This document shows, one piece after another, positions 1 through 6,789 of a DNA stretch of 6,800 nucleotides. Position 1 is the stretch's first letter. The number at the start of each line of letters is the position of its first letter. Source of the DNA: Campylobacterales bacterium (GTDB lineage Bacteria; Campylobacterota; Campylobacteria; Campylobacterales; Arcobacteraceae). Location: positions 1 to 6,800 of the forward strand of contig JAMOPZ010000434.1 of the NCBI GenBank assembly GCA_027064245.1, written 5' to 3'. The translations under genes and the position numbers were made by a program. Under the pieces are notes generated by a model that saw nothing but the letters and a program-made list of their open reading frames with translations, did no database searches and had not been told where the DNA came from.

Positions 1-103
1 GTAATGGTGTCCCATAATCAAGTAATATAGTTGTATTTTTTGTTTTTAACTCTATACAACTTCCACCAATTTCATTTGTACCTTTATGTATTTTGATTTT
101 CAT
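1..103 (-). CDS. MBL-fold metallo-hydrolase, N-terminus only (runs off the left edge)
   Basis: Only the first 34 codons are in the window, reading MKIKIHKGTNEIGGSCIEL and ending near LLDYGTPL. The pattern GTNEIGGSCIEL, then ILLDYGTPL about 10 residues later, is the typical opening beta-sandwich of metallo-beta-lactamase-fold hydrolases of the RNase J/CPSF-like type. The metal-binding HxHxDH motif would lie further on, outside the window, so activity cannot be judged. The ATG at 103 is chosen because an AAGG ribosome-binding sequence lies at 113-110, six bases upstream. An in-frame ATG at 118 would add five residues but has no clear ribosome-binding site. The gene reads in the same direction as the operon to its right but is separated from it by 306 bp that include the attC-like site. 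It is therefore probably the first gene of the next cassette rather than a fifth operon gene. The family call is from recognition of the N-terminus only. Confidence 0.68.
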   Translation of the reverse strand, partial: MKIKIHKGTNEIGGSCIELKTKNTTILLDYGTPL

Positions 104-270
104 TTTTAGCCTTAGCATGGAGTAAGTTTATAATTTTAAACAGTAAAAGAATAAATCTCTACCTCTATATTCAGTTGAGAAGCCGATTTGTTAAGCAAAA
201 CACTATTTATTTTACAAATTCAGTACAATATGTTTCATTTTGTAGCTATTTTTTTGTCTTGACAACCTAC
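104..270 (-). promoter_or_regulatory. Non-coding leader of the MBL-fold gene, possible promoter
   Basis: This AT-rich stretch between the attC-like site and the partial MBL-fold gene has no coding potential that I can support. On the minus strand a TATAAA at 132-127 could be a -10 element. It would give a short leader of about 17 bases with the AAGG ribosome-binding site at 113-110. It sits inside a near-palindrome, 126-141. A short palindrome, TTGTC-TT-GACAA, lies at 254-265 next to the core of the attC-like site and could be a protein-binding site. It lacks a T-run on the correct side to be a terminator for the operon. All of these are weak, composition-prone signals. Confidence 0.3.
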
Positions 271-400
271 ATACAACGGTTGAGTTGAACTACAAGGCGA
301 TATTTTACTTATAAGCTTTTGATTTCTTAAAAGTTAATTTTGATATAAAAGCTCAAAATACCGCGACTGTAGCCTTGTTAGTTCCTACGATTTGTTGTAC
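271..400 (-). other. attC: attC-like integron recombination site (about 130 bp)
   Basis: The two ends are an imperfect inverted repeat with attC architecture. Read on the minus strand, R'' is GTACAAC (400-394), followed by a 9-nt spacer (393-385). L'' is GAACTAACAAGGC (384-372). A long AT-rich variable stem follows. L' is GCCTTGTAGTTC (298-287), then a 9-nt spacer (286-278), and R' is GTTGTAT (277-271). The R boxes pair over 6 bp and the L boxes over 12 bp, interrupted by one unpaired A in L'' (378/379). This matches the single extra-helical base of known attC sites. Inside, 301-306 pairs with 355-360 and 314-320 with 347-353. The extra base on the L'' side sets the orientation as minus, the same as the genes, and the site begins 10 bp after the operon's last stop. 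R' departs from the canonical GTTRRRY at one position. It may also act as a weak terminator hairpin. Confidence 0.62.
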
Positions 401-409
401 CAACATCAC

Positions 410-2152
410 TTAAATCCTTGCTAACAAATCAAATAATTGTTTAAAATCTCTAAAATCTTCTTTTTTAAAATTTAAACACTCTTTTGGTAATTCTTGTTTG
501 ATATGTGATTTTATATCTATGAATTGTTTTAATTGGATTATATCTTTTGTTTTTTTATTATAAATTTTTCTGCCAATTTTTTTTAATTTATCAATTCTAA
601 AATAATCTTCAATTTCAAAGTCTTTATCCCATTGTCTGTTTGTTGGAAGAAAAAATATTTTGATATCATTTTTAATATGCTCTTTTGTCATATCATCAGA
701 AGTTAATTTATAACTATTTCTTTTTCCTAATGCTGTACGAAAACTATTTTTACCTGCTTCATCTCTATCAAGCAATGCTATAACTTTTTGATTATCTGAA
801 ATAGTAAATTTATCAATAAAACTAATCAAACCACTAGCACCACCTGTTGGAATAATTGTAAAATCTAAATTTTGATATTTTCTATTATATGTTGGATATT
901 CTCTCAATTTTGATAAAGCTATTTCAATATATTCTATATCTGTTTTTCCTTCTACAAGTAAAATATCTTTATTTGCTATTAAAACATTATTAAGGCTATC
1001 AATAGCCCATTTCCCATCTGTAATCTCTTTTAGTAAATCAATTTTATCAGCATCTTTAGCTTTTCCATCTTGTATCAAAACTAAATGTTTAGTTTCTATT
1101 TCTCTTATTAAAGTTGGTGAATGAGTTGTCATAATAATACTTTGAGTATCAGAGTTTTTTAAAATATTTATTAAATTTAACTTTTTTATTGGATGTATAT
1201 GTGAATCTGGTTCATCTAATAAAAATAGACTATTTCGTGAAGCTAAAACTTCTGTGATAAATGTGATTAGTATCTCTTTTTTTTGACCCTCACTAAATTC
1301 TGCTACTGTTAAATCATTATCAAATTCAATTTTGATTTTATTTAGTGTTTTATAGTCATCTTCTATTGGCAATAAAGCTACTAATAAAATATAATAAAGC
1401 TCTTGTAATACAGATATTATCTCTATTTCATCTCCATACTCATTTATATATTTAGTTGTTTTAAACTCTTCAAAACTAATTTTTTTATTTTCATCTAGTT
1501 TTATTTTTAGAGCATTAAAAACTTTTGTAATATTATTTGGTGAACTTCTATGAAAATTATCTAAGTTTGTATTATGTATATTTAACATGATTTTATCTAT
1601 TTGACATCCATTTAAAATAGTAGATATTTTATTTTCATCTTTAATGAATAATAATAAAATAGCAATATCCCAAAAATATTTATTGATATAGTTCATTTTA
1701 AGAGAATCTAATGAGGCATTATTTCTAATTACATCTATATAATAATTTTTATAAGGTGTATAATAGCACTCTTCCCAAAGTCTCAACTCTTCACCACTAT
1801 ATATAGTAAATATTTTATCAGGTGTATTGTCATTTAAACTTGTATAAAATATATCTTTTGTAGTTTCTATATTGTCAATACGAAATTTTAAATTTCTTAT
1901 ATTATTAATTTTTATATTTTTATTATTTTTCTCATATTCAATTAAAAACTTAAAATCTAAACTATTTAAATCATTATTATATAGTTTATAAAAGATAAGA
2001 CTTATAGCTTCAAGTAGATTACTTTTACCACTTCCATTATTACCTATTAATATTGTTAATCCATCTTGAGTAGTAAAATCTAATTTAAAATCAACAAGAT
2101 TTTTATGTCCATTTGCTCCATCTTTGCCGATTTCTATTTTTTTAAGTATCAT
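410..2152 (-). CDS. OLD-family ABC ATPase-TOPRIM nuclease
   Basis: This 580-residue protein, numbered from the ATG at 2152, has an ABC-type ATPase followed by a TOPRIM nuclease domain. Visible ATPase motifs are Walker A GNNGSGKS (37-44), a signature-like FSEGQKKE (286-293), Walker B LFLLDEP with the D-loop DSHIHP (about 309-321), and an H-loop TTHSP (342-346). The TOPRIM domain shows LLVEGKTD (398-405, catalytic Glu 401), PTGGAS (about 435-440), LLDRDEAG with the DxD pair Asp462/Asp464, and EIEDYF (513-518). The set looks intact. Proteins of this kind (P2 OLD, Gabija GajA) are ATP-controlled DNA nucleases that act against phage. No UvrD-like GajB partner is present, so this is closer to a class 1, stand-alone OLD protein. 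A longer reading would begin at a TTG (2170). The ATG is preferred because AAAAAAGAA sits just upstream. It overlaps the end of the HsdS gene by 11 nt, so it is probably translationally coupled to it. The target is unknown. Confidence 0.88.
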   Translation of the reverse strand: MILKKIEIGKDGANGHKNLVDFKLDFTTQDGLTILIGNNGSGKSNLLEAISLIFYKLYNNDLNSLDFKFLIEYEKNNKNIKINNIRNLKFRIDNIETTKDIFYTSLNDNTPDKIFTIYSGEELRLWEECYYTPYKNYYIDVIRNNASLDSLKMNYINKYFWDIAILLLFIKDENKISTILNGCQIDKIMLNIHNTNLDNFHRSSPNNITKVFNALKIKLDENKKISFEEFKTTKYINEYGDEIEIISVLQELYYILLVALLPIEDDYKTLNKIKIEFDNDLTVAEFSEGQKKEILITFITEVLASRNSLFLLDEPDSHIHPIKKLNLINILKNSDTQSIIMTTHSPTLIREIETKHLVLIQDGKAKDADKIDLLKEITDGKWAIDSLNNVLIANKDILLVEGKTDIEYIEIALSKLREYPTYNRKYQNLDFTIIPTGGASGLISFIDKFTISDNQKVIALLDRDEAGKNSFRTALGKRNSYKLTSDDMTKEHIKNDIKIFFLPTNRQWDKDFEIEDYFRIDKLKKIGRKIYNKKTKDIIQLKQFIDIKSHIKQELPKECLNFKKEDFRDFKQLFDLLARI

Positions 2153-3476
2153 TAAATATTCTTTTTTCAAACTCTTTAAGTGCTAAAGTTTTATTTTTTA
2201 TAGATTGTTGTTTTAACTCTTTAATTTCATCTTTTATTTTTAATATATGGTTTGCTATCTTATTTTGAACTTCCAAAGGTGGATTTGGTATAACAAAATT
2301 TTTAAGTTCTTCTGCATTTATATTAACTTGCCCTGTAATTTGTCTACTAATTGCATCAATTTGCTTTCGTCCTATAAATGAATTTATAATTTGAACAAAG
2401 TAATTAGGTTCTATTACATCAAAATTTAATTTAATTTTAATTAAATAGGATGCAAAAGAATATGTCCCATCTAGTTTAAATACAGCACTTTTTCCAACTA
2501 ATTCTTTACTATTTGTTCTATTAAATAATACATCATTTTCTTTTAGAATATAATTATCTAATTTTTTACTAAATTTAATATATTTAAGAGAAGATATATC
2601 CAATTCACCATTTATTATATTATTCATTCTTAACATAGGAATATCATTTGTATTTAAATTAGCTTTTTCAGAAAGTCCATATTGAGAGTTTTCTATTATT
2701 TTTCGCACCTTAATAAATTCAAATTTTGATTTTATTTGATTTAAATTAAAAGAGTTAGATTGTGTATCCCATCTATCAAAATTTTTAAACCTTACAAAAT
2801 TAAGTAAATTCTGATTTTTATTATTTTTAATAATTTCAATTCCTAACTCTTTATAAAGATACTCTTCAATCTCTTTTTCTTTTTTATTAGCTTGTTTTTT
2901 TTGCATATTTGCTAAATCTAATCTATTTTTATACTCTTGTATTAACTTTTTTTGAGTCTCAACTTTTGGTAATGGGATTTTTAAACTCTCTAAAATATCA
3001 TAAGATAGATTTTGTCTTACACTCCCTTTTGTATTGGCTCTTATGATTTTATTAAAAATTTCAGTTTTAAATATAAGAAATAGATACTCTGGTAAAAGTT
3101 CTTTTTTACAACTAAATACAACATAAGCAGGACTAATTAAGTTATTTTTTTGTTCATTTGTTTTAAGTCCTATTGAGCCTACATTTATTCTGTATGGATT
3201 AAAAGCTAAAAATCCATCTTTTACTATTTTATAAGCTTGGTTTATATCTTTACCCTTTTTTATTTCATTATCAAAAAGACCTATTTTATTGCTTACTCCT
3301 AGTATTTTAAAATCATCATTTGGGTATTCAAAAGGCTTAACTTTTATTTTTTCTTCTTGTATATAGTTTCCTAAAGTTACTATTTCATAATCAGAATATA
3401 TCAAAGATGATAAATTTCGTTTAACATCCCAAATAGTAAAACTTTTAAATCTAGTAAATTGTAACAATACACTCAT
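2142..3476 (-). CDS. hsdS: Type I-style restriction-modification specificity subunit (HsdS)
   Basis: This 444-residue subunit should give DNA sequence recognition to the methyltransferase encoded two genes upstream. It has two target-recognition domains (about 25-168 and 250-395). Each is followed by a long helical spacer: IPLPKVETQKKLIQEY with its charged helix (167-212), and IPNPPLEVQNKIANHI with its helix (396-440). The protein is an internal tandem repeat: LLQFTRFKSFTIWD at 4-17 recurs as LLNFVRFKNFDRWD at 224-237, an offset of 220 residues. The two recognition domains differ in sequence, so the predicted target is a bipartite, asymmetric site whose bases cannot be read from sequence alone. 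Its length is normal for HsdS, with no frameshift. The start is the ATG of an ATGA overlap with the DinD gene; the upstream ribosome-binding sequence (AAAGTGA) is weak, which fits translational coupling. Membership in the HsdS family is clear; the DNA target is not. Confidence 0.93.
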   Translation of the reverse strand: MSVLLQFTRFKSFTIWDVKRNLSSLIYSDYEIVTLGNYIQEEKIKVKPFEYPNDDFKILGVSNKIGLFDNEIKKGKDINQAYKIVKDGFLAFNPYRINVGSIGLKTNEQKNNLISPAYVVFSCKKELLPEYLFLIFKTEIFNKIIRANTKGSVRQNLSYDILESLKIPLPKVETQKKLIQEYKNRLDLANMQKKQANKKEKEIEEYLYKELGIEIIKNNKNQNLLNFVRFKNFDRWDTQSNSFNLNQIKSKFEFIKVRKIIENSQYGLSEKANLNTNDIPMLRMNNIINGELDISSLKYIKFSKKLDNYILKENDVLFNRTNSKELVGKSAVFKLDGTYSFASYLIKIKLNFDVIEPNYFVQIINSFIGRKQIDAISRQITGQVNINAEELKNFVIPNPPLEVQNKIANHILKIKDEIKELKQQSIKNKTLALKEFEKRIFNDT

Positions 3477-4324
3477 TTTTTATCACTTTGCAAACTATCT
3501 TTACTTTTTAAAACTTTTTTCACTTCGCTATCTAGTCGTCTTTGTACTTTTTTTACATCTTCATTTGGAGTTACATTTTCAGGTGTTATACCTCTACTTA
3601 TAAGAGTTTGTCTAATTGCTTTATTGTTTGTAATATGTTCATTTGAGATTTGATTCTCACTACTCATTTGATGTTGTTTTGCATTGTATATTGTAATCTC
3701 TGTTGCAAAATCTTTTGCTTTTAGTAAAAGTGTTGGCATAAAGTCTGCTAATGGTTTACTTTCACTTATATTCCATTTTGCTTTCATTTGTGCTGTTGTA
3801 TGGTTAAATAATGCTTGATCGCCCTTGCTTCTAATGATTCCAAAGTTTTTATCGCTACTTGTTTGTTCATATATCACTTTTGAGAGTTCTTTTTCTGTTT
3901 GAGTTAGTTTTGCTCTTGCTTGTACTCTTTCATATTCAAGTATTCGTTGCTCTATAAGTTCTGCTTTTCTTGTTTGAACTGCAAAATAAGTTTGGGCAAA
4001 TGCGATTTGCTCTTTTTTGCTATCTCCATTTTGAGCTATAAGATAACAAGCATAACGAGTTAGCATAATATCATCTATGTTTTTTTTAGCTCCAGATCCT
4101 ATCTCAACCATTTTCCCGACATCAGGAAAATGGTCTAATATATCATGTCCAGATACTTCACAAGCTGTTTTTGCTTTGTTGATTACATTTTTAAAATTAT
4201 CCCATTTTGTATAACCTAAAAGATGTTGTAAATCTCTAGCAAACCAAAATTCTATCCCTTCATTGGTTTTATGTGAAGCTTCTTCAAAAGAGTTAGTTAA
4301 GCTAGTTATTAGTTGCTTTTCCAT
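3473..4324 (-). CDS. dinD: DinD-family protein (DNA-damage-inducible protein D-like)
   Basis: This 283-residue protein is close in length to E. coli DinD (about 274). Recognisable features are the BRO-N-like N-terminal block with FWFARDLQHLLGYTKWDNF (26-44), NVINKAKTAC (46-55), and MLTRYACYLIAQNGD (87-101). A helical charged segment rich in Glu, Arg and Gln follows (about 115-155), then a conserved-looking middle (KNFGIIRSKGDQALFN, 159-174) and a Lys-rich tail. E. coli DinD is LexA-controlled and has been reported to inhibit RecA activity by acting on RecA filaments. Whether this copy does the same is inference. No SOS box is recognisable upstream, because the gene lies inside the operon. It overlaps the methyltransferase gene by 16 nt but has a good ribosome-binding site of its own (AGGA at 4337-4334, nine bases before ATG). 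It ends in an ATGA overlap with hsdS. Its place between the M and S genes recalls the unrelated genes embedded in some Campylobacter type I loci. Confidence 0.88.
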   Translation of the reverse strand: MEKQLITSLTNSFEEASHKTNEGIEFWFARDLQHLLGYTKWDNFKNVINKAKTACEVSGHDILDHFPDVGKMVEIGSGAKKNIDDIMLTRYACYLIAQNGDSKKEQIAFAQTYFAVQTRKAELIEQRILEYERVQARAKLTQTEKELSKVIYEQTSSDKNFGIIRSKGDQALFNHTTAQMKAKWNISESKPLADFMPTLLLKAKDFATEITIYNAKQHQMSSENQISNEHITNNKAIRQTLISRGITPENVTPNEDVKKVQRRLDSEVKKVLKSKDSLQSDKK

Positions 4325-6711
4325 AATTCTTTTTCCTTTCTATATTTTGTAAATACTTCTAAAAGTTCGATTAGTTCATTGTGTGTTTCTTTACCTGTAG
4401 TTGAGATACCAGCTTGTTTTATATCTGCAATAGGTATCTCATAATCAAATTTATCTCGTATAAGCTCTTTTGTTTCATCACTTATTTTTTTAAGGATGAC
4501 AGTTGTTTTATTTTTTTCATCTTTTGCTAATATTTTTTTATTTGCTTTTAACTCTTTTTCTTCATTTTTTAGTTTTTTAATCTCATCTTTTTTAGTGCTA
4601 TCTAACTTTTTTATAGATGATGTTAGGTTTTTTAATTTTTCATTTAATTCAACCAATGGTTTTTTTATATCTAACATCTCTTGCATATATTTATCTGCTA
4701 CTATTTTTTGCGATTCGTTTGTAATTTTTTCATACTCTGCTTTTTCTTCATCAGTAAATTTTTTAAAAAATACTAAGCTTGTTTTAACTGTTGCTCCACT
4801 ACTAATAAATATATCTTGTGGCAGTGAAACCACAAGCAATATTTTAGCTTGACTTTCAAAATACTCTCTAGCACTTTGTAAATTTGAGCTATTTAAAACA
4901 CCCTCAGGCAAAACGATACCCATACGACCACCAGCTTTTAGAAGAGTTAAACATCTTTCTATGAATAATACTTCTGTAGCTCCTGAAGTTTTACCTACTT
5001 CAAATAAATCTCTTATAGGCTTACCAAAGTTATCTGTAACTTGTTTCATCTCTTCTTCATAATTTGGATATATATCACAATAGTATTCGATCATCTCTTC
5101 ATTGGTATATTTATCATCTTTTTCAACTGTTGGTAGTGTTTTTGAGTAGTTTGTTCCAAATGGTGGATTTGTAAATATACAATCAAATCTACCTCTAAAA
5201 ATCCCATTTACATTTAGAAGTCCATCATTATGATGTATGCCATTGTGTCCATCTCCATGCATTATCATATTCATCTTAGATACTCTTGCCATTCTAGGAT
5301 TTGCATCTGTCCCAAAAATAGATTTCTTAGATAGATATTTTATTTTTTTATCTTGTTCTTTATTTGTAATTTTTAAATAATCATTATACTCTTTTAATAG
5401 TTTTTCATCATCTCGTTTTTTAATATATTCTTGTTTATTTTTATCATATATTTTAAATTCTTCCTTTGATAATTTTTTTTCATCTTCTTCACTTAGTTTT
5501 TTAAAATCTCCAAATATCTCTTTATATTTTTTTTGTTTAATTCTTATATATTCATCATCAATAGTTTTTTTAACACTCTCAAAAGATTTTATCAAAAATC
5601 CACCACTACCTGCACAAGGATCACAAATAAGCTCTTTTTCTTGTGGAGCTAAAAGCTCTACTATAAAATTCACTATAACTCTTGGTGTAAAAAATTGTCC
5701 TAATTCACCTCTAAATGTTCTGCCTAAAAAAGTTTCAAAAGCTATACCTTTTACATCTTCACTTGTAGCTGTTAGATTATATATTTCTAGTTCTTGAACA
5801 ATCTCTATAAAACTTTTTTCTCTTATATTTATTCGCTCATTTTCTTCAAAAATACCATCATTTTTAAAAGCATTTTTTACACCATTAAATTTTTCATCAA
5901 GATAACTTAGTGTTGTTTCTCCACGAGCAATTTTTTTACTATGTATCTCAATCTCTTTTTTTACTTTTTGTTTTGAAAATATTAGATAATCATCATCAGG
6001 ATTTTTTTCATACATTATTTTTAAAAATAATACCTTACTTATCTCATCAAAAGAGTTAGCAGGGTCTAGTTTGTCATTGTTTCTTATAATATTATGACAT
6101 TTATGTAAAAGTTTAGCAAATTCATCACCTGTAAATTCTTTTGTTTTAGATAATATATCTTCAAGTTTTTTATCATCTTGAATATCTTTTGCTTTTGGTA
6201 TTTCACTGACTGGATTTAAACTAAGTGGTAATTCTTCTTCTATTGTTTTATATATTTTTATAACTCTACCATTGCTTATGACAAAAAGTTTTGCTCTACT
6301 CCAAGTAGCATAATTATAACCTTGATAAAAATCTTCAGGTTTTAAATTTAAAGTTTCTGCTTTTAATTCAATAACCATAAAAGCTGTTTTGTTTTCATCT
6401 CTTTCTTTTTTTGTTTTCCATATAACTATATCAGCATAAGCACCACCTCTACCTCTTTGAGATGTCGTAAGTTTGACTTCTTGCTTCATTTGATCAAGAC
6501 AATAACCATAGTCATTTATAAGTTTACATATAAAAGCTTGTCTTACTGCTTCTTCTGGTTGATTAGTTAAATCTCTCCATTCATCTTTTAATGGAATATA
6601 TGTTTTACCATTTTTAACTTTAGGCTTGTAAATTATTTTAGATTCTTCTTTACCTGTTTTTTTATTTTCAACTAAAATTTCTTCTGTTTCATATATCTCA
6701 TTTAATGTCAT
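4309..6711 (-). CDS. hsdM: N6-adenine DNA methyltransferase with N-terminal HsdR-type nuclease domain (RM fusion)
   Basis: This 800-residue protein is longer than ordinary HsdM (about 500). Residues about 45-160 form an HSDR_N-like PD-(D/E)xK domain: PEEAVRQAF (52-60), ADIVIW with Asp94, IELK with Glu115 and Lys117, and QGYNY (130-134), the QxxxY motif of HsdR/RecB-type nucleases. The methyltransferase follows: a helical region (190-330), GQFFTPR (338-344), SAM-binding motif I DPCAGSGGF (364-372), and catalytic motif IV NPPF (515-518). Residues about 380-462, between motif I and FGTDANP, are a very charged Lys/Glu/Asp coiled-coil-like insertion. A second charged coiled coil covers about 650-750. 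All catalytic motifs appear intact. It should methylate adenine with the HsdS subunit and could also cut DNA without a separate HsdR, as the BcgI A subunit does. The ATG is preceded by AAAGAG, eight to nine bases upstream in total. It is the first gene of the operon. The nuclease domain could be inactive or only structural. Confidence 0.92.
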   Translation of the reverse strand: MTLNEIYETEEILVENKKTGKEESKIIYKPKVKNGKTYIPLKDEWRDLTNQPEEAVRQAFICKLINDYGYCLDQMKQEVKLTTSQRGRGGAYADIVIWKTKKERDENKTAFMVIELKAETLNLKPEDFYQGYNYATWSRAKLFVISNGRVIKIYKTIEEELPLSLNPVSEIPKAKDIQDDKKLEDILSKTKEFTGDEFAKLLHKCHNIIRNNDKLDPANSFDEISKVLFLKIMYEKNPDDDYLIFSKQKVKKEIEIHSKKIARGETTLSYLDEKFNGVKNAFKNDGIFEENERINIREKSFIEIVQELEIYNLTATSEDVKGIAFETFLGRTFRGELGQFFTPRVIVNFIVELLAPQEKELICDPCAGSGGFLIKSFESVKKTIDDEYIRIKQKKYKEIFGDFKKLSEEDEKKLSKEEFKIYDKNKQEYIKKRDDEKLLKEYNDYLKITNKEQDKKIKYLSKKSIFGTDANPRMARVSKMNMIMHGDGHNGIHHNDGLLNVNGIFRGRFDCIFTNPPFGTNYSKTLPTVEKDDKYTNEEMIEYYCDIYPNYEEEMKQVTDNFGKPIRDLFEVGKTSGATEVLFIERCLTLLKAGGRMGIVLPEGVLNSSNLQSAREYFESQAKILLVVSLPQDIFISSGATVKTSLVFFKKFTDEEKAEYEKITNESQKIVADKYMQEMLDIKKPLVELNEKLKNLTSSIKKLDSTKKDEIKKLKNEEKELKANKKILAKDEKNKTTVILKKISDETKELIRDKFDYEIPIADIKQAGISTTGKETHNELIELLEVFTKYRKEKELWKSN
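4334..4337 (-). promoter_or_regulatory. Ribosome-binding site of the DinD gene
   Basis: AGGA on the minus strand, within GAAAGGAAAAAG, lies nine bases before the ATG at 4324. It is embedded in the 3' end of the methyltransferase gene. It is the strongest ribosome-binding sequence in the operon and supports that start despite the 16-nt overlap. Confidence 0.6.
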
Positions 6712-6789
6712 ATTTACTCTTTTTTATAATCTTTTGTATTTTACCTTATTTTCGTTTTATTTATGGTTTAATGCAAGTTTGATATGTGG
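6712..6789 (-). promoter_or_regulatory. Candidate promoter and leader of the defence operon
   Basis: This is the only non-coding stretch upstream of the operon. On the minus strand it carries TAAAAT (6743-6738), preceded by GG, as a plausible -10 element. That would place transcription start around 6731 and give a leader of roughly 20 bases. The -35 region shows no match at the right distance (a TTGCAT at 6776-6771 is too far). That is usual for Campylobacterota sigma-70 promoters but also means the call rests on one hexamer in AT-rich DNA. AAAGAG near 6721-6716 is the likely ribosome-binding site for the ATG at 6711. If the cassette reading is right, this promoter lies inside the cassette, so expression would not depend on an integron promoter. 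Confidence 0.4.

Noticed and set aside
254..265. TTGTC-TT-GACAA palindrome as the operon's intrinsic terminator
   Set aside because: The T-run lies on the wrong side for minus-strand transcription and the arms are only 5 bp and AT-rich.
410..2170. A complete Gabija system, because of the GajA-like ATPase-TOPRIM protein
   Set aside because: No UvrD-like GajB helicase gene follows. The stop codon is only 10 bp from the attC-like site, so there is no room for one on this unit.
2153..2170. A longer start (TTG at 2170) for the OLD protein
   Set aside because: It would add six residues from a rare start codon and deepen the overlap with hsdS to 29 nt. The ATG at 2152 has an A/G-rich ribosome-binding sequence directly upstream.
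4496..4852. A 118-residue plus-strand open reading frame
   Set aside because: It lies antisense to the coiled-coil C-terminal half of the methyltransferase. Its Phe/Ser/Leu-rich translation is what Lys/Glu-rich codons give on the opposite strand, and it has no convincing ribosome-binding site or domain.
577..5480. Homopolymer T/A runs of about eight bases (for example near 577-584 and 5473-5480) as phase-variation switches
   Set aside because: Runs of this length are expected in DNA this AT-rich, all genes are open, and Campylobacterota phase variation more often uses long G/C tracts.
4309..6711. A standard three-subunit type I restriction system
   Set aside because: M and S are present but there is no HsdR helicase-nuclease in the window. 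The attC-like boundary and the upstream core leave no space for it within the unit.
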